6,936 nucleotides of DNA from NCBI GenBank assembly GCA_021734595.1, contig JAIPIO010000212.1:1-6936 (forward strand), given 5' to 3'. The position numbers and the translations under genes were made by a program. Under the pieces are notes generated by a model. It did no database searches, had not been told where the DNA came from, and was given only the letters and a program-made list of their open reading frames with translations. Shown in pieces: positions 1 through 6,045 of this stretch (positions are counted from its first letter, which is position 1; each line of letters begins with the position of its first letter). This stretch comes from Kiritimatiellales bacterium (GTDB taxonomy: Bacteria; Verrucomicrobiota; Kiritimatiellia; Kiritimatiellales; Pontiellaceae).

Positions 1-816
1 GTGCTGATCAATCTGATACAGACGGATGAGGACGCCAACATACTATCCGCCCCCCGGATTCTAACGCTCGATAACCAGGAAGCCACCATCCTTGTCGGCG
101 AAAAATTCCCGATCATCAAAACGGATGTCAGTAGTAGTGGTGGAGCGCAGAACATCGACACGAGCTTGGAATATTATGAAAATATCGGTATCCAGCTCAA
201 TGTGATTCCGCAAGTCTGCGATGGTAGCTATATCAATATGATCGTTCATCCGGCGGTGAGTGAGATAAAGGCTTTGGTCACGAGTGGCGAGAATGAGTTT
301 CCGCGGCTTAACGTCCGCGAAGCGGAAACGCAGATATTGCTGAAAAGCAGGGATACGGCGGTGATCGGCGGACTGCAAGATGAACGTGATAAATTTACGG
401 TTAAGCGGGTACCTTTTCTGGGTGATATTCCATATCTAGGACGACTATTCCGTCAGGAAAAAACGGACAAGACGAAAATTGAACTGTTGATCTTCATAAA
501 GGCCTCGATCATCGAGCCGGAAGAGTATGCTGCCAAATCGGCGGAGAAACAGGAGAAGATGCAAAAAGCAGCCGGCCTGGGACAAAAGGAAGAAGCCGAT
601 GGAGCAGTTGCATCCAAAGAAACACAATCCCAGTCTGTACCGGCAGCCAAAAACGCGGAAACCGAGACGGCACCGATTGTTAAGATAGAAGAAGCCGCGC
701 CTTCGGTGGCCAACAAGCCGACAAAGAAATACTCCCCGGCTCCGGTTGCCGGTCCGATCGGGGATGACGCCACTCAAATACTCGAGAAGATGGTTGCGGA
801 AGCCGAAGCAAAATAA
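1..816 (+). CDS. gspD: Secretin (GspD/PilQ family), C-terminal part, 5' truncated
   Basis: This is the outer-membrane pore subunit of a T2SS/T4P machine. The reading frame is open from base 1, so the GTG there is almost certainly an internal Val codon and the N0-N3 domains lie upstream of the window. Visible residues 1-172 are secretin pore domain: NILSAPRILTLDNQEA at 13-28, VGEKFPI near 32-38, and IGIQLNVIPQ at 62-71 as pore beta strands. The classical secretin signature is complete: RDTAVIGGL at 117-125, eleven residues, then VPFLGDIPYLGRLF at 137-150. The pore strands end near ELLIFIKASII (161-171). A tail of about 99 residues follows, rich in Ala, Glu, Lys and Pro, and closing with a probable helix (DDATQILEKMVAEAEAK). 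Such tails can bind a pilotin in some secretins, but I see no recognisable S-domain. The TAA at 814 lies 45 bases before the ATPase gene. T2SS or T4P assignment is not possible from this part; family assignment is very secure. Confidence 0.95.
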   Translation: MLINLIQTDEDANILSAPRILTLDNQEATILVGEKFPIIKTDVSSSGGAQNIDTSLEYYENIGIQLNVIPQVCDGSYINMIVHPAVSEIKALVTSGENEFPRLNVREAETQILLKSRDTAVIGGLQDERDKFTVKRVPFLGDIPYLGRLFRQEKTDKTKIELLIFIKASIIEPEEYAAKSAEKQEKMQKAAGLGQKEEADGAVASKETQSQSVPAAKNAETETAPIVKIEEAAPSVANKPTKKYSPAPVAGPIGDDATQILEKMVAEAEAK

Positions 817-828
817 ATCGATAAAAAT

Positions 829-834
829 AAGGAG
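829..834 (+). promoter_or_regulatory. Orphan Shine-Dalgarno-like AAGGAG before gspE
   Basis: AAGGAG stands 27 bases before the ATPase ATG at 862, too far for normal initiation, and no ATG, GTG or TTG lies in its usual reach. The ATPase frame is open back to the secretin stop but has no start codon in that stretch. The ATG at 862 is therefore the first possible start, served by a weaker AGGCGG at 849-854 (7-base spacing). The distant AAGGAG may be a standby ribosome site or have no role. Confidence 0.3.
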
Positions 835-861
835 AAGCGCCGGGTAGGCAGGCGGAACGGG

Positions 862-2571
862 ATGATAACGGATCAACTAAGTGAAATGATGTTGCGCAGC
901 GGTCGGATCGGGATCAGGGAATTGGAAAAGGCTCTGGCGGTGCAGGAGGGCACCGGTCGGCTGCTGACGGACATCCTTGTTGAGGAAGGGCTTACCTCGC
1001 CAGTGGATATTGCGCTCACTTTTTCAGATCTTCTCAACATTCCTTACCTGGAGCTGGGGGAGGACTTCCTGATGCAGCGCGAGGAATACACGCTCATTCC
1101 GGAAGCAGTTGCCAGACGGTTCTGCCTGATTCCTCTCCAAAAGGAAAACGACGTTTCCATAACGATCGTGATGAAGAATCCGCTGGACATGGATGCGGTG
1201 GATACGGTCCGGACCTTGACATCGCTGGAGATTCACAAAGCGGTTGGCACGGAAGAGCGCATCTTGGCGGTTATCGATAAATGCTATAAGGAAGAGGCCT
1301 ACTTGGAAGAAACACTTCAGGATATCGTTGATCTGGAGGGAGAAGAAAGAAGCCTGGAATATGACGGTGTTGCCGGTGATGTGGATCAGCTGCTGGTGCG
1401 GGCCAACGACGCGCCCGTGGTGCGGTTCGTCAATCTGCTGCTGATGGAGGCCGTACGCGACGGTGCCAGCGACATCCACTTTGAGCCGGGCGAGAAGACA
1501 TGCGGTGTGCGATTGCGGGTTGACGGCATGCTGCATCCGGTTACCCCTCCACCGAAAAGCCTCTTCCCGGCCATTGTGACGCGCATAAAAATCCTGGCCG
1601 AGATGGATATAGCCGAGCGCCGGCTGCCGCTGGACGGACGGTTCAAGTTTAAGTTTTCAGGTCGGGTGGTCGATGTGCGTGTCTCATCTTTGCCCCAGGT
1701 GTTTGGCGAAAAGGTGGTGCTGCGCATACTGGATAAGCAGAACCTCATGCTCGATGTCGATGAAATCGGATTTGAAGGGCAGATACTCAAACGGCTGAAA
1801 GAGATATTGGCCATGCCCAACGGAATTATGTTGCTGACCGGACCGACCGGTAGTGGCAAGACAACCACCCTGTATGCCGCGCTCAACCGCCTGAAAAGCC
1901 CGGCAAAAAATATCCAGACGGTGGAGGATCCGGTTGAATACCTAGTGGAAGGGGTCAACCAGATGACGATCCGCCCCAAGATCGGGCTGGATTTTGCGCA
2001 GTCGCTGCGGCACATTCTGCGTCAGGATCCGGATGCGGTGATGATCGGAGAAATCCGCGACTATGAAACTGCGGAGATCGCCATGCGCGCGTCGCTCACT
2101 GGGCATCTGGTGCTGAGCACACTGCACACCAACGATGCGACATCGGCTTTCAACCGGTTGCGGGATATCGGGATCAAGACATATCTGACATCCGCCACCA
2201 TCAGGATGGTAATTGCGCAGCGGTTGGTCAGGATGATTTGCGAGAACTGTAAAGCTGAATACCATCCGGATGATGATGAACTATCGCTGGTAACACCGTT
2301 GCATCCCGAGGCGGTCGATTGGTCTTTTTATCACGGGGCAGGATGCAATCGCTGCCATAATCGCGGTTTCAAGGGACGGCAGGCTATTTTCGAGGTGCTG
2401 GAAGTGACACCGCTGATCCGGAAACTGATTCATGACGAGGTCGATGATCTTACATTCAGGAGCACCGCCATCGAAAACGGGATGGAGACCCTAGCGGATA
2501 ACGGCTTCAGCCGTGTCCGGCAGGGGGTAACCACCCTTGAAGAGGTGGTCAATGTTTGCCAGATGGATTAA
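862..2571 (+). CDS. gspE: GspE/PilB-family assembly ATPase
   Basis: Cytoplasmic hexameric ATPase that powers pseudopilus or pilus extension through the GspF-like platform; 569 residues, normal for the family. Residues 1-130 form an N-terminal GspE/MshEN-type domain with two helical half-repeats (about 5-28 and 34-58) followed by an alpha/beta part. An acidic linker spans about 133-175. The N2 domain starts near APVVRF (184-189) and contains ASDIHFEP (202-209), RLRVDG (217-222) and RRLPLDGR (253-260). The motor core has Walker A GPTGSGKTT (327-335, Lys333), Asp box VEDPVE (354-359), Walker B region DAVMIGEIRD (391-400, Glu397) and His box GHLVLSTLHTND (414-425). A zinc site of two CxxC pairs (Cys460/463 and Cys495/498) is intact. 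All catalytic motifs are present, so it should be active. In the N domain the Arg and Gly expected for cyclic-di-GMP-binding MshEN motifs are replaced. It is read in the same frame as the secretin upstream. Extension ATPase of a T4P (PilB) is an equally possible name. Confidence 0.97.
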   Translation: MITDQLSEMMLRSGRIGIRELEKALAVQEGTGRLLTDILVEEGLTSPVDIALTFSDLLNIPYLELGEDFLMQREEYTLIPEAVARRFCLIPLQKENDVSITIVMKNPLDMDAVDTVRTLTSLEIHKAVGTEERILAVIDKCYKEEAYLEETLQDIVDLEGEERSLEYDGVAGDVDQLLVRANDAPVVRFVNLLLMEAVRDGASDIHFEPGEKTCGVRLRVDGMLHPVTPPPKSLFPAIVTRIKILAEMDIAERRLPLDGRFKFKFSGRVVDVRVSSLPQVFGEKVVLRILDKQNLMLDVDEIGFEGQILKRLKEILAMPNGIMLLTGPTGSGKTTTLYAALNRLKSPAKNIQTVEDPVEYLVEGVNQMTIRPKIGLDFAQSLRHILRQDPDAVMIGEIRDYETAEIAMRASLTGHLVLSTLHTNDATSAFNRLRDIGIKTYLTSATIRMVIAQRLVRMICENCKAEYHPDDDELSLVTPLHPEAVDWSFYHGAGCNRCHNRGFKGRQAIFEVLEVTPLIRKLIHDEVDDLTFRSTAIENGMETLADNGFSRVRQGVTTLEEVVNVCQMD

Positions 2572-2593
2572 TTGAAAAGGGACGGATAACACA

Positions 2594-3835
2594 ATGACGG
2601 TTTACAGTTATGTGGCAAAGAATAAGGATGGCCAGGAAATACGGTCATCGATGGAGTCCACCAACCGTCTGGATGCGTTGGAGTCCCTGCGGAAAAAGGG
2701 GCTCACCGTGGTGGACCTGTTCGGCATAGAGGGTGGGGATGCAGCATCGATGCCGTCTGCCGAAAAGTTTGCAGGGAAACGCAGGCTCAGATTGTCAACC
2801 AAAGTGAAGTTGGGGGATACGGCGATCTTCTGCCAGCAGCTATCCATATCCATCAATGCCGGGGTTCCGCTGCGCGATGCGCTGGAGAGCATTGCGCTGG
2901 ATCTGGAGCATCCGGTGCTGCGGCATGCGGTAAACGATATCGTGAAGAAATTGCATGATGGAAAGAGTTTTTCCGAGGCGGTTTCCAGCCACGATAAAAT
3001 TTTCAATTCCATGTTCTGTGGACTGATCAAGGTGGCGGAAGAGTCCGGCCAGCTTCCCGAGACATTGCAGCAGCTGGCAACCTATTTGGAACGGACCGAC
3101 CGTCTGACGCGGCGCATCAAAAGTATGGCCGCCTATCCTATGTTTGTATCGGTGTTTTTCATGATTGTGTGCCTGGTGATGACGCTGTTTATTCTGCCGC
3201 AATTCACGGATATTTTCGCCGGTTTCGGTTCCAAACTGCCCCCTTTCACCCGGGTGGTCTTCGGCATCAATCAGTTCTTCGTGGATAATATCCTGTGGCT
3301 GTTCTTTGGGCTGGTGGCATTGATATCTGCCATAACCATATTGGGGCGAACCAAGGCGGGCGCCTATCGCAAGGACCAGCTTAAGCTTAAGGTGCCGTTT
3401 ATCGGCGGTTGCCTGCACAAATATATTCTTGCCCGCTTCTGCCGCAGCCTTTCTATTATGGTGCACAGCGGGGTGGCGATATCCCGCGCGTTGGAAATAT
3501 GTTCCGAGGCGACCGGTAACCGCGTGCTGGAAAAATCTGTTCTGGAGGTGCGCGACAAGATTGTCAAAGGAAACGGAGTAGCCTACAGTCTAGGACAGAG
3601 CGGTGAATTCCCGCGGCTGGTGGTCCGGATGGTCAGCGTGGGCGAGGACTCGGGCAAGCTGCCCGAGGTGCTGGAGAATGTTTCCGATGTCTACGAAGAT
3701 CAGGTTGAGGTATCGATTATGACATCCATGGCGCTGTTTGAACCCGTGGTCATCTGCGTTTTCGGCGCCTTTATTTTGATTCTGGTGCTGGCGATCTATC
3801 TGCCGATATTCAGCGTTTCGATGAATGTTAGGTAA
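2594..3835 (+). CDS. gspF: GspF/PilC-family inner-membrane platform protein
   Basis: Polytopic inner-membrane protein that couples the ATPase to pilin extraction; 413 residues, the usual size. After a short N-terminal cytoplasmic region (1-70, opening TVYSYVAKNKDG as in the family) come two copies of the T2SSF helical domain, about 76-200 and 278-402. Each carries the family signature: NAGVPLRDALESI (88-100) with AEESGQLPETL (148-158) in the first, and HSGVAISRALEI (291-302) with GEDSGKLPEVLENV (350-363) in the second. Hydrophobic segments lie at about 182-203, 231-250 and 381-405, giving the expected three-helix topology. The start ATG lies 22 bases after the ATPase stop, with AAGGGA (2577-2582) as ribosome site. 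The tail ends shortly after the last membrane helix, as usual. Nothing is missing or broken. GspF versus PilC cannot be decided from sequence alone. Confidence 0.96.
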   Translation: MTVYSYVAKNKDGQEIRSSMESTNRLDALESLRKKGLTVVDLFGIEGGDAASMPSAEKFAGKRRLRLSTKVKLGDTAIFCQQLSISINAGVPLRDALESIALDLEHPVLRHAVNDIVKKLHDGKSFSEAVSSHDKIFNSMFCGLIKVAEESGQLPETLQQLATYLERTDRLTRRIKSMAAYPMFVSVFFMIVCLVMTLFILPQFTDIFAGFGSKLPPFTRVVFGINQFFVDNILWLFFGLVALISAITILGRTKAGAYRKDQLKLKVPFIGGCLHKYILARFCRSLSIMVHSGVAISRALEICSEATGNRVLEKSVLEVRDKIVKGNGVAYSLGQSGEFPRLVVRMVSVGEDSGKLPEVLENVSDVYEDQVEVSIMTSMALFEPVVICVFGAFILILVLAIYLPIFSVSMNVR

Positions 3836-3919
3836 TGGATTAATGAGGGGAGGAGCAGGATAGCAATAGGAAGTAAAACGATTGTTAGACCGTTCCTGAA
3901 GTATAAAGCGAAGAGTGGT

Positions 3920-3933
3920 GGGCAAAAGTGCCC
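3920..3933 (+). promoter_or_regulatory. Small hairpin in the leader of the pilin gene
   Basis: GGGCA (3920-3924) and TGCCC (3929-3933) can form a perfect 5-bp stem with an AAAG tetraloop, 13 bases before the pilin Shine-Dalgarno. The bases after it are A-rich on the + strand, so it is not an intrinsic terminator in this direction. The rest of the 124-base spacer (3836-3959) shows no convincing sigma-70 or sigma-54 promoter. A role in mRNA stability or translation is inference. Confidence 0.3.
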
Positions 3934-3946
3934 GTAAAAATAAAAG

Positions 3947-3952
3947 AAGGAG
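3947..3952 (+). promoter_or_regulatory. Ribosome-binding site that fixes the pilin start
   Basis: AAGGAG sits 7 bases before the ATG at 3960 but only 1 base before the in-frame ATG at 3954. It therefore selects 3960, which gives an eight-residue prepilin leader of ordinary length. The in-frame GTG at 3915 would give an unusually long basic leader and lies inside untranslated leader sequence. Confidence 0.7.
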
Positions 3953-3959
3953 AATGAAC

Positions 3960-4367
3960 ATGAAGAGGAATAAAAAAGCCGGTTTTACACTGGTGGAATT
4001 GATGGTAGTCGCAATTATCGTCGCCATTCTGGCGGCCGTAGCAATTCCGCTGATGTCGGGCAACAAGGAGCGCGCTGTCGCTACAGAAGGCCAGGCCGGA
4101 TGCAGCACGATCCAGACGGCCCAACGGGTCTATAAAGCGGAACATGGAACGTACCATCCTTCCGCCACATCACCGTCGGATCTGCCTGGCTTTAATGCGG
4201 GAGATCTGGATGGTACCTACTTCAATGATGCGAGTTATGTTATTACGCCGGGTGCCGCCAGTTATAGTGTAGCGGCCGCAACCATTGCAACCAATGGGGT
4301 TACTGGTACGTTGACAATGACCGTCGCTTCAGATGGATCGATTTCATGGAGCGGCCTGGGACAGTAA
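3960..4367 (+). CDS. Type IV pilin-like / major pseudopilin protein
   Basis: Structural subunit of the filament; 135 residues as precursor. The leader MKRNKKAG ends in Gly8 and is followed by Phe9 and the conserved Glu13 (mature Glu5), a perfect class III prepilin peptidase and N-methylation site. Residues 9-32 form the hydrophobic N-terminal helix (FTLVELMVVAIIVAILAAVA), ending in the common IPL. The mature protein is 127 residues. The globular part has GTYHPS (63-68), GDLDGTYFNDASYVI (81-95) and an Ala/Thr/Ser-rich beta region, ending near SWSGLGQ. There is one Cys (48), so no intramolecular disulfide. The DPWG-type C-terminal motif common in GspG is absent, so I give no symbol; it occupies the GspG position after gspF but could be a PilA-type major pilin. 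Long spacers on both sides (124 and 111 bases), unlike the tight spacing elsewhere, suggest its expression is set separately from its neighbours. Confidence 0.92.
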   Translation: MKRNKKAGFTLVELMVVAIIVAILAAVAIPLMSGNKERAVATEGQAGCSTIQTAQRVYKAEHGTYHPSATSPSDLPGFNAGDLDGTYFNDASYVITPGAASYSVAAATIATNGVTGTLTMTVASDGSISWSGLGQ

Positions 4368-4400
4368 CCTGCTCTGGCACAAAAGATGATGAGTGCGAAA

Positions 4401-4444
4401 GGCGGACTGGAGTACGGATGGAGAGCATCCGGGCTCCGGTCGCC
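4401..4444 (+). promoter_or_regulatory. Strong imperfect hairpin after the pilin gene
   Basis: Bases 4401-4420 pair with 4426-4444 around a GAGAG loop. I count 17 Watson-Crick and 2 G-U pairs, one A-G mismatch (4414/4432) and one bulged G (4404). The inner six pairs (CGGATG with CATCCG) are perfect. The stem begins 33 bases after the pilin stop. No run of T follows, so it is not a classical intrinsic terminator; a 3'-end stabiliser, RNA-processing site or partial terminator that keeps pilin mRNA above pilMNO is the likeliest role (inference). It may also be a copy of a dispersed palindromic repeat. Confidence 0.6.
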
Positions 4445-4465
4445 GGTTCTTGAGTAAACGGAACC
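4445..4465 (+). promoter_or_regulatory. Second hairpin, just before the pilM ribosome site
   Basis: GGTTC (4445-4449) pairs with GAACC (4461-4465), with a possible extra T-G pair inside and a loop of about nine bases. It abuts the larger hairpin at 4401-4444 and ends four bases before the AGAGGT ribosome site (4469-4474) of the PilM-like gene, so it could affect translation of that gene. It is short, and its function is not shown by the sequence. Confidence 0.35.
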
Positions 4466-4478
4466 TTCAGAGGTAACT

Positions 4479-5438
4479 ATGGCATCTGCGGAATCAATCG
4501 CGGTTAAGGAAGATATTGCGGGGATCAACATTGGGGATGGTTTTGTGAGCGTATCCCGGATTGTACGCCGCCGGAAAGGGCGGTTTCTGTTGACGCATGC
4601 CGGCTGGATGGATTATGAACCCGATGCCTCCGAGGAGGAGATTGTGCGGGTGATACGAAAGCTGTGGAAGAAGTGCCGTATTCCGACCCGCACCGTCTGT
4701 TCCGGTCTGAACGCCCGTTCGCTCTGCCTGAAATATTTCAAGTATCCCGGCCTTTCGCCGCGGGAACTGACCTCCGCATTGCGACTGGAAGCCGAGGAGA
4801 CGCTACAGCTTCCGCCCGAGGAAATCATGCTGGACTGGCATCTCAACCGCTCGCAGGACAATCTATACACCCAGCAGGGTGATCCATTGCAGGGTGTGCT
4901 CGTGGCAGTGGCGCGGGAGCGGGTGAGCCGGCATCTGCGGCGCCTCAAAATGGCTGGTCTCTATCCGGTGGTGGTGGACGTCGGCTGCATGGCGCTGTGC
5001 AACCTGTATCTGGCACTCCGGGGAAAAAGCGTTAATCAGGATCATGCCGTATGCCTGGTGAACCTTTCCCGCTACAACGCGGACATCTCGATTCTGTTCC
5101 GGGACCGGTACGTTTATCCCAGAACCATCTTTTCGCGCTCGACCGAGTGGTCGGGCAAGGTTCAGTATCTGATCGAGAACATATCCGACGCACTGCTCTA
5201 TTATCACGTCAGAGTCGACAAAACCCCGGTCACCCAGCTGGTACTGACCGGGTTTGTGCCGGACGATCCGGAATTCATGGAACAGATTCATGACACCATC
5301 GACCTGCCGACGGAGGTGTGGAATCCGCTGCACGAAGAGAATTTCCTGATTTCCCACAGCGTCCGGTTAATCAAGGAGTACGACGTCATCACTCCCTTGA
5401 TGACCACCTGTCTGGGGCTTGGATTAAGGAACACGTAA
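4479..5438 (+). CDS. pilM: PilM-like actin-fold assembly protein with degraded nucleotide motifs
   Basis: Cytoplasmic, no membrane segment, 319 residues (PilM is usually about 340-360). PilM forms a cytoplasmic ring that binds the PilN N-terminus; in T2SS the equivalent is the cytoplasmic half of GspL. The family pattern is clear in order: AGINIG (14-19) for GIDIG, KYFKYPGLSPRELTSALRLE (85-104) and EEIMLDWHL (114-122) as in the PilM 1C region, GVLVAVARERV (139-149), AGLYPVVVDVG (159-169), CLVNLSRYNADISI (192-205) for the second phosphate motif, VLTGFVPDD (255-263) for the adenosine motif, and a closing LGLGLRN (312-318). All three nucleotide motifs deviate: Asp to Asn at 17 and 195, SSSV-type loop replaced by DGFV (20-23), DIGATTT-type loop replaced by NLSRYNA, and GGG replaced by GFV. 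ATP binding is doubtful (inference). A separate PilM plus PilN pair here matches a split GspL. The start has AGAGGT at good spacing. Confidence 0.88.
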   Translation: MASAESIAVKEDIAGINIGDGFVSVSRIVRRRKGRFLLTHAGWMDYEPDASEEEIVRVIRKLWKKCRIPTRTVCSGLNARSLCLKYFKYPGLSPRELTSALRLEAEETLQLPPEEIMLDWHLNRSQDNLYTQQGDPLQGVLVAVARERVSRHLRRLKMAGLYPVVVDVGCMALCNLYLALRGKSVNQDHAVCLVNLSRYNADISILFRDRYVYPRTIFSRSTEWSGKVQYLIENISDALLYYHVRVDKTPVTQLVLTGFVPDDPEFMEQIHDTIDLPTEVWNPLHEENFLISHSVRLIKEYDVITPLMTTCLGLGLRNT

Positions 5439-5439
5439 A

Positions 5440-6033
5440 ATGGTCAATTTCAGGATAAATCTGGCAAAAAGCTGTGTTTCATTGATTGGGAAGCGGCACA
5501 TTTTTTATAAGGGCATGATCCTTTATGTGCTGTTGTGCGCGGCGGCACTGGTTTATCTCTCCTACACTGCTACGCTTGAGCTTGTGGCCGCCTATAAAAA
5601 CAGGAATCAGCGACAGCTTCTGTTCAATTCGATTTCGTCCGCGCCACCGATCTACAGCGAACTATTAAGGAATCCCGCTCGCACCTATCAGGAGCTGGAA
5701 AAATATTCAAAGCAGATTGGGATACTCGATCAGGCTCTGTCTGGACGGGTCGATTTCCTGCCGATTCTTCATTTGCTGCTGGCGGATCTGCCGCAGAATA
5801 TACGGCTTGAGTCGCTCAACGCTGTTGCAGGCGAACGGACCATCTCCTTCAGTCTGCAGGTACCGCTCGCTTCCTCGGAAAACGGGGATTACGTCCGCGC
5901 CCTGCTGGCCGCGTGGAACGCAAATCCTGCACTGATGGCCAAGGTCGGCAGCATCCGTCCGGTAACGGGCGAACGGCGTTCATCCGGCGACAAAGAGGTT
6001 TTCCTAGTGAAATTTATATGTGCACTGAAATAG
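5440..6033 (+). CDS. pilN: PilN-like bitopic alignment protein
   Basis: Inner-membrane protein of the PilM-PilN-PilO alignment complex, 197 residues. It has a short cytoplasmic N-terminus with FRINLAK (4-10), corresponding to the INLLP-type PilM-binding motif of PilN, then one membrane helix at about 25-43. The periplasmic part starts with a helical region (about 45-100). The final fold contains FLPILHLLLADLPQNIRLES (106-125), typical of PilN (first helix and strand of the ferredoxin-like domain), and ends in a strand KEVFLVKFICALK. The PilM-binding motif is only partly kept: Leu-Pro is replaced by Ala-Lys. The ATG follows the pilM stop by one base (TAAaATG) with AAGGA at 5426-5430, so translation is probably coupled. 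Identification rests on topology, motif, size and position; similarity is modest, as usual for PilN. Confidence 0.82.
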   Translation: MVNFRINLAKSCVSLIGKRHIFYKGMILYVLLCAAALVYLSYTATLELVAAYKNRNQRQLLFNSISSAPPIYSELLRNPARTYQELEKYSKQIGILDQALSGRVDFLPILHLLLADLPQNIRLESLNAVAGERTISFSLQVPLASSENGDYVRALLAAWNANPALMAKVGSIRPVTGERRSSGDKEVFLVKFICALK

Positions 6034-6045
6034 TAGGAGTGCTTT

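Noticed and set aside
1930..1942. A 13-base exact repeat shared by 1930-1942 and 6632-6644.
   Set aside because: Both copies encode Pro-Val-Glu-Tyr in frame within unrelated proteins; one or so match of this length is expected by chance in about 7 kb.
1386..2015. Long open frame on the minus strand inside gspE (and similar ones at 61-378, 445-876, 1024-1536, 2840-3466, 4863-5357).
   Set aside because: They lie opposite genes with complete family motifs, have no ribosome sites or recognisable domains, and are the usual shadow frames of GC-moderate coding DNA.
3882..3907. Sigma-70-like promoter TTGTTA (3882-3887) and TATAAA (3902-3907) before the pilin gene.
   Set aside because: The spacing is 14 bases, too short for sigma-70, and no better -35 box stands at the right distance.
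3915..3962. Longer pilin starting at GTG 3915 or at ATG 3954.
   Set aside because: The AAGGAG at 3947-3952 is spaced for ATG 3960, which gives a normal eight-residue leader. The GTG start would place the hairpin and ribosome site inside the coding region.
4386..4457. Small frame of 23 codons in the spacer after the pilin gene.
   Set aside because: There is no ribosome site before the ATG, and the codons coincide with the arms of a strong hairpin, which explains the base pattern better than coding.
4401..4465. Intrinsic terminator of the pilin transcript.
   Set aside because: The stems are strong enough, but neither is followed by a run of T; it is recorded as an RNA structure of unknown role instead.
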